Position numbers and translations under genes: made by a program. The notes under the pieces were generated by a model, which saw nothing but the letters and a program-made list of their open reading frames with translations, made no database searches and was not told the DNA's origin. From Anaerolineales bacterium (GTDB lineage Bacteria; Chloroflexota; Anaerolineae; Anaerolineales; Villigracilaceae), in contig JAFGMV010000009.1 in the NCBI GenBank assembly GCA_016927315.1, forward strand, positions 1 to 64,000: a DNA stretch of 64,000 nt, written 5' to 3'. Below are positions 57,954 through 64,000 of this stretch, piece after piece (within the stretch, counting starts at the first letter, position 1; each line of letters opens with the position of its first letter).

Positions 57954-58354
57954 TATGGTTACTCCCTTTTTAGTGGTTCCGTATAAACCATCTTATCATA
58001 CCCCGGGAGATTTGACGAGACGGACTGCCAGAACGGACTGCCAGACGGACCGCCGGCTGCCACGCGGCTTTCTCAATGACCGTGATGATACACCGAGAAG
58101 GCAGACTATGCACCACAAAGGACACAAAGGAGCATAGCGTTCGGATTTCTGCGGTATACTTTTGCCGTCAAAATCCCTTTTTGTGACTTCATCAACTTTA
58201 CTGACATGACTTTGAGAAGTCCCTGCCGGCGGCCAGGTCGTGAACCTGGCGCAATTGTCGGTCAGGGGGAATTGGAAGTTGTTCCACGCACTTGATTGGG
58301 TTATGATAGAAGATGACATACCAGGTTCTTTTCGATTACATTCCGGAGCGATAG
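57954..58354. other. Divergent intergenic region before phosphoglucomutase
   Basis: No gene is supported in this 401-base stretch. At 58019-58052 the 12-13 base unit ACGGACTGCCAG occurs twice with a degenerate third copy. A CACCACAAAGGACACAAAGG motif at about 58109 is common in unrelated genomes and uninformative. Confidence 0.5.
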
Positions 58355-59995
58355 ATGGTACATGAACTGGCCGGGCAGAAAGCGCCGCAAGGTTTGCTGG
58401 CAGATATTCCAAAGCTGATCGCTGAGTATTATGACGTGCACCCCGACCCGGAAGTTCCCGAACAGCGGATTTCATTCGGGACGTCGGGTCATCGCGGTTC
58501 CTCCCTGGTGGGGAGCTTCAACGAAGACCACATCCTGGCCGCCTGCCAGGCTTTGTGCGAGTACCGCCAGTCTCGGGGCATCGACGGGCCATTGTTTATC
58601 GGCCGGGATACGCATGCCTTGTCGGAGCCTGCTGAAAAGACTGCGGTGGAGGTGTTTGCGGCCAATGACCTGGAGTTCCGCGTCGCTCCGGGCGTCACGC
58701 CCACACCAGTGGTCTCACATGCCATCCTGTCTTATAACCGCGGCAGGAAAACCGGCCTGGCAGATGGGGTGGTGATCACACCCTCCCATAACCCTCCCCA
58801 GGATGGGGGGTTCAAGTACAACCCGCCCAGTGGCGGGCCGGCTGGCCCCGAGATCACCAGCCTGATCGAAGAGCGGGCTAATGAGATCCTTTCGGGCAAA
58901 CTGAAGGCTGTCAGGCGGATGCCGTATGGAAAAGCCCTGCAGGCCGGCGGGAAGCAGGATTTCGACTTTGCCACACCTTACATCAGGGACCTGTCCAGTG
59001 TGATCGACCTGGAGATGATCGCTTCCAGCGGGCTGCGGATCGGTGTGGACCCGATGGGGGGGGCAGCAGTTGATTATTGGGATGTTATTGCGGATGGGTA
59101 TGGTCTGGATATTTCCGTCGTCAACCGGGCAGTCGATCCGGCTTTTGCCTTCATGAGTGTTGACCACGATGGCAAGATCAGGATGGACTGCTCTTCTCCC
59201 TATGCCATGGCGGGCCTGGTCGGGCTGAAAGATGCGTATGATATTGCCTTTGGTAATGACCCCGATGTCGACCGGCATGGGATTGTGACCCCCTCCGCCG
59301 GGCTGATGAACCCGAACCATTACCTGTCTGTGGCGGTCTGGTATCTGTTCCAGCACCGGTCCGGCTGGAAGGAAGAGGCCAGGGTCGGGAAGACGCTGGT
59401 ATCCAGTTCGCTGATCGACCGGGTGGCTGTCGCCCTCCACCGGGAGCTGGCTGAAGTGGCGGTCGGGTTCAAGTGGTTTGTAGACGGCCTGGCGGATGGT
59501 TCTTTTGGTTTTGGTGGTGAGGAAAGCGCCGGGGCATCCTTCCTGCGCAAGGACGGCACGGTCTGGACGACAGACAAGGACGGCATCCTCCTGAACCTGC
59601 TGGCGGCTGAGATCACTGCACTCACCGGGCGTGATCCGGGTGTGCATTATGTTGAATTGACGGAGCGCTTCGGCGACCCGGTTTACAGGCGCATTGACCA
59701 GCCGGCCAGTAAGGAGCAGAAAGCATTACTGAAAGAACTATCGCCGGAGGCTGTAGCGGTTGAAACCCTGGCCGGGGAAGCGATCCTGACCAAATTGACC
59801 CGGGCGCCTTTCAATGGCATCCCTATCGGCGGGCTGAAAGTGGTGACTGAGAACGGCTGGTTCGCGGCGCGTCCTTCCGGCACAGAAGATATCTACAAGA
59901 TCTATGCGGAAAGTTTCCTCGGTGAAACGCACCTGGAACAGGTGCTCGCAGAGGCGCGGGAGATCGTAGACAAGGCCTTTCGATCCGGACGGTAA
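58355..59995 (+). CDS. pgm: Phosphoglucomutase (alpha-D-glucose phosphate-specific)
   Basis: The 546-residue protein is of normal length for the Pgm (TIGR01132-type) branch and interconverts glucose 1- and 6-phosphate. Four motifs are visible: the phosphoserine loop [18 protein letters not shown], the metal loop [15 protein letters not shown], the sugar loop [12 protein letters not shown], and the phosphate-binding [16 protein letters not shown]. The opening [10 protein letters not shown] and [10 protein letters not shown] are family-typical. The product feeds glycogen or envelope sugar synthesis. It is monocistronic and followed by a terminator-like hairpin. Confidence 0.97.
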   Translation: MVHELAGQKAPQGLLADIPKLIAEYYDVHPDPEVPEQRISFGTSGHRGSSLVGSFNEDHILAACQALCEYRQSRGIDGPLFIGRDTHALSEPAEKTAVEVFAANDLEFRVAPGVTPTPVVSHAILSYNRGRKTGLADGVVITPSHNPPQDGGFKYNPPSGGPAGPEITSLIEERANEILSGKLKAVRRMPYGKALQAGGKQDFDFATPYIRDLSSVIDLEMIASSGLRIGVDPMGGAAVDYWDVIADGYGLDISVVNRAVDPAFAFMSVDHDGKIRMDCSSPYAMAGLVGLKDAYDIAFGNDPDVDRHGIVTPSAGLMNPNHYLSVAVWYLFQHRSGWKEEARVGKTLVSSSLIDRVAVALHRELAEVAVGFKWFVDGLADGSFGFGGEESAGASFLRKDGTVWTTDKDGILLNLLAAEITALTGRDPGVHYVELTERFGDPVYRRIDQPASKEQKALLKELSPEAVAVETLAGEAILTKLTRAPFNGIPIGGLKVVTENGWFAARPSGTEDIYKIYAESFLGETHLEQVLAEAREIVDKAFRSGR

Positions 59996-60072
59996 CACCG
60001 CCGCGGTCCTTTGGGCGCCTGTGCAGTGGAAGAGTCAACAAGGGCTGCGGCTTCTGGAACCCTCATCTCTGG

Positions 60073-60106
60073 TCCCTCTACCCAATGGGAGAGGGTGCTT
60101 TTCTTT
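60073..60106 (+). terminator. Terminator-like hairpin after pgm
   Basis: CCCTCT(A)CCC and GGGAGAGGG pair (60073-60082 with 60086-60094, one bulge), followed by TGCTTTTCTTTTC. It lies about 78 bases after the stop. A similar sequence pattern occurs at 28.6 kb, so it may instead be an intergenic repeat. Confidence 0.55.
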
Positions 60107-60247
60107 TCAGGGAGGTTATAAGATTGACAGACTCATTCCCAAACAGTAGCGGGCTGTTAGCTCATGGATAGGTTGTTTTTGACCGAATGCGTATACTTCT
60201 GGGTGTGGTTTTCATACAACTGTATTGATTTGAAAAGGAGTAATCGA

Positions 60248-60835
60248 ATGGAAAACAAAGACAACCGCAGCCTGGCGACCCTTCTGGTCGGTGCAATGCT
60301 GGTCGGATTCGGCCTGCTGTCCTTCACCGGGCAGGTATTCAGCGGCTTCCACTTCTGGCGTTATACCTGGCCTTTTACAATTATCGGATTCGGGTTGTTG
60401 TTCTTCGTCGGCATGCTTGCCGGCGGTAAGAGCACCGGGGCCCTGGCTATCCCGGGCAGCATTATCACCACCATCGGTGGGATGCTGTTCTACCAGAACC
60501 TGAGCGGGCATTGGGAAAGCTGGGCGTATGGCTGGACCGTGATCCTGATGTCGGTCGGCGCCGGTATCCTGATCATGGGAGTCTACCAGGACAAAGGAGA
60601 AGCCCGGCAGTCTGGCTTGAAAGTAATCAAGCTGGGGTTGATCCTGTTCGTGATCTTCGGCGCCTTCTTTGAGTTGATCTTTTCAACTTTCAGCCCCTTT
60701 GGGCTGCGCCAGTACTTCTTCCCGCTGCTGTTGATCGCGGTCGGTATGTACATGATCCTGGTTCGCTCCGGACTGCTGCCGGTCGGGAAGAAAGCTTCCC
60801 TGCCACAGGGAGAAGAACCTGTGCAGGAGTCATAA
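60248..60835 (+). CDS. Multi-pass membrane protein, paralogue of the N-terminal half of the 13938 protein
   Basis: The ATG at 60248 has AAAGGAG (195 residues). Six or so helices are visible with a LiaF-like opening (MENKDNRSLATLLVGAML). It aligns with the N-terminal 175 residues of the protein at 13938 (shared ALAIPGSI, GEARQSG, LFVIFGAFFELIF). The DUF2807 gene follows 66 bases downstream on the same strand, so a two-gene unit forms the counterpart of that fused protein. Confidence 0.8.
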   Translation: MENKDNRSLATLLVGAMLVGFGLLSFTGQVFSGFHFWRYTWPFTIIGFGLLFFVGMLAGGKSTGALAIPGSIITTIGGMLFYQNLSGHWESWAYGWTVILMSVGAGILIMGVYQDKGEARQSGLKVIKLGLILFVIFGAFFELIFSTFSPFGLRQYFFPLLLIAVGMYMILVRSGLLPVGKKASLPQGEEPVQES

Positions 60836-60901
60836 TCGGAAAAAGACGGTTGCTGCCCTGGCCCTGTTCCGGGACGGCAGCCGTAATGATGGAGAGAAAA
60901 G

Positions 60902-61840
60902 ATGAAAGAGAATCGTTCTTATTTTTGGGCCTTCACCCTGATCGCAGCCGGTGTGTTGTGGATTTTGATCAACATCGGCGCCATCCCGGCCAGCAACCTG
61001 TGGGTCTTGATGTACGTCTGGCCTGTGGTGCTGATCGGTTGGGGTGTAGGGTTGATCCTGGGGGCTTTCTGGCCGTATGCCAGGATGATGATGTCGATGG
61101 CTGTGGTCGGTTTTGCCGTGCTGGCAATTGTTTATGCTCCGTATTTCGACCGGACCTTCCCGCGCCCGGGTTTTATGGGAGCGGGTTCCGGGATGGTGTC
61201 GACCGAAGAGCGCCAGGTTGAAGCGTTCGAGTCTGTTTCGGTCAGCTTCCCAGCCGAAGTGATCATCGAACAGGGAGAGGGGGTTTCCCTTTCCCTGGAA
61301 GGGGATGACCGGGTGTTGTCGAACCTGCGGACCAATGTCCGGCATGGTGTGCTGTATATCGAAGCCAGGCGCAATTTCTGGAGCTGGTATATGGTACCGG
61401 TGCAGCCGGTAACGATCGAGATCACCGTGAAAGACCTGGAGAACCTGGATTTCACCAGCGCCGGAAGTATCCTGGTCGAAGGGCTTGAGGCAGAATCTTT
61501 GGAGGTGGATATCAGCGGCGTTGGCAGCCTGGCGCTGGTCGACCTGGAGGTCGCGGAGCTCGACTGCCGGTTGAGCGGCGCCGGCGAGCTGGAAGCCAGC
61601 GGTTCAGCGGACCACCTGGAACTGCAGATCAGCGGTGTGGGCAGTTTTGATGGACAGGGATTTTCGGCTGACACCGCTGATGTGCAGCTCAGCGGCGTGG
61701 GGGATGCGGTGCTGTGGATCAAGGATGAGCTGAAAGCCAATGTGAGCGGGGTCGGTTCGGTGCGCTACTATGGTACGCCCGATGTCACCCAGCACGTCAG
61801 TGGGGTCGGGACGGTCCACCGGCTTGAGGACAGGGATTGA
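60902..61840 (+). CDS. DUF2807 membrane-anchored adhesin-head protein
   Basis: The 312-residue protein starts with GGAGAG upstream. Three short helices (about residues 8-80) precede a DUF2807 beta-helix with repeated (L/V)xISG(V/A)GS motifs (LDFTSAGSI, VDISGVGSL, LQISGVGSF). This domain is the counterpart of the second half of the 13938 protein. The exterior domain is likely extracytoplasmic. It probably works with the membrane protein encoded just upstream. Function of the family is unsettled. Confidence 0.87.
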   Translation: MKENRSYFWAFTLIAAGVLWILINIGAIPASNLWVLMYVWPVVLIGWGVGLILGAFWPYARMMMSMAVVGFAVLAIVYAPYFDRTFPRPGFMGAGSGMVSTEERQVEAFESVSVSFPAEVIIEQGEGVSLSLEGDDRVLSNLRTNVRHGVLYIEARRNFWSWYMVPVQPVTIEITVKDLENLDFTSAGSILVEGLEAESLEVDISGVGSLALVDLEVAELDCRLSGAGELEASGSADHLELQISGVGSFDGQGFSADTADVQLSGVGDAVLWIKDELKANVSGVGSVRYYGTPDVTQHVSGVGTVHRLEDRD

Positions 61841-61867
61841 GAATATCACTGTAAGGGAACAAGAACA

Positions 61868-62593
61868 TCACAGGGGCGCAGCGGCGCTGTGTCCCTGTGT
61901 TTTGTGCGCCCGGTGGATGGCAATGGTTCCAAAAGCCCGCCGATGGAAGGAGATGTGTTTGAAACCGGCCGCCGCCAGGCGGGCTGCCAGTTCCTCGGCG
62001 GTCACAAATTGTTCGGTCGAATCGGGCAGGTAGCGGTAGGCGTCCGGGTTGCCAGAGATCAGGCGGCCCAGGGTCGGGATGACCAGGTGCATATGTACCC
62101 TGATCAGCGGGGACAGCAGGTTTGGTTTGGGTTGAGTGGTGTCGAGGATGACGATTCGCCCCCCGGACTTTAAAACACGGTACTGTTCCCGGATGGCCGT
62201 CTGCAGGTCGGCGACATTCCGCATCAGGAAGCCCGAGACGACCGCGTCAAAACTTTCGTTTTCAAAGGGCAGCGCCAGTGCATCGGCGGCAGACCAGGCC
62301 GGCCCGCTGCGCTTCTGTCTGGCGAGCATCATTTCGAGTGTGAAATCCGCAGCCAGCACCCTGGCCAGAGGTTGGCGGCGCAGGGCTTCGCGGGCCAGGT
62401 CGCCGGTGCCGCAGCCCAGGTCTAGCAGGGACTGGCCCGGCTCCAGCCCGGCCAGCTCGACAACCTCCCGCCGCCAGCGGATATCTTGCCCGCCGGTCAT
62501 CAGGCGGTTCATCAGGTCATAGTTGGGGGCGATGCGGGCAAACATCTGCTGCACGGCTCTGCCGCGCTGGCTGCCTGTCAGGTTGGTGGTCAT
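61868..62593 (-). CDS. menG: Demethylmenaquinone methyltransferase
   Basis: The 241-residue UbiE/MenG protein methylates demethylmenaquinone, the last step in menaquinone synthesis. It shows MFARIAPNYDLMNRLMTGGQDIRWRR, motif I LLDLGCGTGDLA, and the family loop VSGFLMRNVADL. The ATG at 62593 is close to the divergent menA start (67 bases), so both genes share one control region. It is cytoplasmic. Confidence 0.93.
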   Translation of the reverse strand: MTTNLTGSQRGRAVQQMFARIAPNYDLMNRLMTGGQDIRWRREVVELAGLEPGQSLLDLGCGTGDLAREALRRQPLARVLAADFTLEMMLARQKRSGPAWSAADALALPFENESFDAVVSGFLMRNVADLQTAIREQYRVLKSGGRIVILDTTQPKPNLLSPLIRVHMHLVIPTLGRLISGNPDAYRYLPDSTEQFVTAEELAARLAAAGFKHISFHRRAFGTIAIHRAHKTQGHSAAAPL

Positions 62594-62660
62594 TGGTTTA
62601 TTATAAACGGACTTGTTCGCTCGTGTTATACTCTGCCCGATCTCAATTCAATGGAGAACT

Positions 62661-63590
62661 ATGTCCGATCAGGATTCGATCTCACCAACACAACGGCAGG
62701 CCTGGCTGCTGGCTGTCCGCCCCAAAACCCTGCCGGCCGCGGCGGCCGGGGTGGTCACCGGTACGGCGCTGGCCTGGAAAGACGGCCAATTCCACTGGTT
62801 ACCGGCGCTGGTTGCGCTGGGCGTCGCGCTGCTGCTGCAGATCGGGAGCAACCTGGCCAATGATGTCTTCGATTATGAACGCGGGGCCGACCGGGTCCGC
62901 CAGTATGGTCCCCTGCGGGTGACCCAGGCTGGGCTGCTGACGCCCGGGCAGGTGAAACGCGGCATGCTGGTGGTCTTCGGGTTGGCTGCCGTACTGGGTG
63001 CGGGTATGTTTTTCGTGGCTGGCTGGCCGGTGCTGGTGATCGGCGCCGCGGCGATACTAGCCGCGCTCGTGTACACCGGGGGGCCTTTCCCGATCGGGTA
63101 CTATGGCCTGGGTGATTTGTTTGTCTTTCTCTTCTTCGGGGCGGCGGCGGTTGCAGGGACTTACTATGTCCAGGCGCTGGGCGTCTCGCCGGCTGCCTGG
63201 TGGATGTCGCTGCCGGTCGGGCTGCTGATCACCAATATCCTGATCGTCAACAACCTGCGGGATATCGAGAACGACCGGGCGGTGAACAAGCGCACCATGG
63301 CGGTCCTCTTGGGAGTGCGCCTGACCCGCATTGAATACCTGGTCTTTCTGGTAGTTTCGTATAGCATACTGCCGCTGCTGGCCGTGGCCGGGATATTGCC
63401 CTGGTGGGCGCTGCTGGCCTGGGTGTCGCTCCCGTTCGGACAGCGGGTCACCAGGATGGTCTTCACTGCCTCGGGCCGGCCGCTCAATGCGGCCCTGGCG
63501 ATGAGCGGCCAGTTGGCGCTGGCCTACAGCCTGCTGTTTGCAGCAGGGATGCTCCTATCTGGGTGGCTGCCTGCGGGGGTATCCGGTTGA
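62661..63590 (+). CDS. menA: 1,4-dihydroxy-2-naphthoate polyprenyltransferase
   Basis: The ATG at 62661 has GGAG upstream, giving 309 residues, and the opening AWLLAVRPKTLPAAAAGVVTGTA is the MenA start. The first Asp-rich motif is NDVFDYERGADR and the second NNLRDIENDRAVNKRT. About eight helices are visible. It attaches the prenyl tail to dihydroxynaphthoate at the membrane. With menG next to it, the two final steps of menaquinone synthesis are encoded divergently. Confidence 0.95.
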   Translation: MSDQDSISPTQRQAWLLAVRPKTLPAAAAGVVTGTALAWKDGQFHWLPALVALGVALLLQIGSNLANDVFDYERGADRVRQYGPLRVTQAGLLTPGQVKRGMLVVFGLAAVLGAGMFFVAGWPVLVIGAAAILAALVYTGGPFPIGYYGLGDLFVFLFFGAAAVAGTYYVQALGVSPAAWWMSLPVGLLITNILIVNNLRDIENDRAVNKRTMAVLLGVRLTRIEYLVFLVVSYSILPLLAVAGILPWWALLAWVSLPFGQRVTRMVFTASGRPLNAALAMSGQLALAYSLLFAAGMLLSGWLPAGVSG

Positions 63591-63903
63591 ACCTGTCTCG
63601 GGGGAGGCTGGCGTCTGAGAAACCAGGGCAGATAATTCGAAAAAAGGAAGGCAGAAAAAGCGCTATTTGTCGCCTAACTGTGCGGAATATATCGCCCACC
63701 CGGGCGTCATAGATGGGCGACATATTCACCACAGGTGGGCGAACTTTGGAGTCTGCATCGCCCACTTACGGGGGGACTATCGGCGATAAATTCCGGTTAT
63801 ATCGGGCTGGTAAGACTGTAAAAACGGGGAAAGGTATTTATCACGCGGCTGAAAGAGCCTCGGCGGTTTGCAAAAACATCTTTGGCTGCCAGATGACTTC
63901 CAT
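63591..63903. other. Convergent intergenic region with element B
   Basis: Apart from element B (63691-63766), nothing else is supported in this 313-base gap between menA and the partial minus-strand gene. Confidence 0.5.
63691..63766. repeat. Structured intergenic element, copy B
   Basis: TCGCCCA (63692) pairs with TGGGCGA (63714) and GTGGGCGA (63735-63742) pairs with TCGCCCAC (63758-63765), with ATTCACC between. The motif order matches copy A at 44601-44651. The outer parts of copy A (12-bp stem and the AGGGTGAAT arm) are not clearly kept here. Confidence 0.7.
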
Positions 63904-64000
63904 TCAGCTTGCAAAGGCCGGCCGCAGGGCGAAGTACAGCAGGAATATAGCCGTCGAGCAGCCGCTGACTGCTCCCATGAAGAGCAGGAGGCCGGGGACC
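63904..64000 (-). CDS. C-terminal end of a membrane protein (partial)
   Basis: A minus-strand frame enters the window and stops at 63904. The visible 31 residues are hydrophobic (LLLFMGAVSGCSTAIFLLYFALRP), matching a terminal membrane helix. Too little is present for a family assignment, and the start lies outside the window. Confidence 0.4.
   Translation of the reverse strand, partial: VPGLLLFMGAVSGCSTAIFLLYFALRPAFAS

Noticed and set aside
58715-59647. 310-codon minus-strand frame opposite pgm
   Set aside because: All four catalytic motifs of Pgm are intact on the plus strand; this frame has no domain signature.

Overview
The window looks like a stretch of an anaerobic, probably Chloroflexota (Anaerolineae-like) chromosome. 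This is an inference from gene content: a menaquinone pathway pair (menA/menG), DUF2807 and DUF4013 membrane proteins, an aldehyde ferredoxin oxidoreductase, molybdenum hydroxylase genes with XdhC, V4R and HD-GYP proteins, and many lipoprotein or membrane proteins without outer-membrane machinery. Genes lie on both strands in small operons. There are no phage genes and no CRISPR array, and only two decayed transposase fragments.

Layout. 0-3 kb: the 5' part of a minus-strand gene made of thirteen perfect IIGRDD repeats, two divergent zinc-ribbon membrane proteins, and an ISAs1-type transposase remnant. 3-13 kb: a DUF4013 membrane protein, a PIG-L deacetylase, a methyltransferase, hisS followed directly by tRNA-His, a GH3 lipoprotein glucosidase, two coupled membrane proteins, a V4R protein and a second methyltransferase. 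13-24 kb: a YgjP-type metallopeptidase, a DUF2807 membrane protein, an IS110 remnant flanked by hairpins and a duplicated scar, an SH3b protein, a degenerate histidine kinase, a DinG-type helicase with exonuclease, a NERD-like membrane protein, plsX and tRNA-Leu. 24-36 kb: a large PAS/GAF/HD-GYP protein, DDAH, an amino-acid ABC binding protein and permease (no ATPase), an SCP2 protein, an aldehyde ferredoxin oxidoreductase, a NAD(P)HX repair enzyme and an SPFH protein with a helix-turn-helix tail. 36-44 kb: XdhC, a TolB-like propeller protein, a GT-C glycosyltransferase, and a deaminase next to a fused xanthine-dehydrogenase-like enzyme and its FAD subunit.

44.9-58 kb is one minus-strand run of nine tightly spaced genes: a GATase-like membrane protein, ABC ATPase, ABC-2 permease, a coiled membrane protein, MoxR ATPase, DUF58, two VWA membrane proteins and a hotdog thioesterase. 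Most of it resembles a MoxR/DUF58/VWA envelope module coupled to an exporter. 58-64 kb holds phosphoglucomutase, a split version of the DUF2807 protein seen at 14 kb, the divergent menG/menA pair, and the end of a further membrane protein.

The least explained material is non-coding or degenerate. Two related structured intergenic elements lie near 44.6 and 63.7 kb, with a triple hairpin at 15.5 kb. A 42-bp scar is shared by 12.56 and 16.11 kb, and a mini-palindrome occurs three times. Several proteins keep their fold but have lost key residues: one iron-sulfur cluster of the xanthine dehydrogenase, the ATP site of a histidine kinase, a metal histidine of HD-GYP, and the cysteine of a CHAP-like domain. 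No complete, clearly new defence or mobile system is visible.
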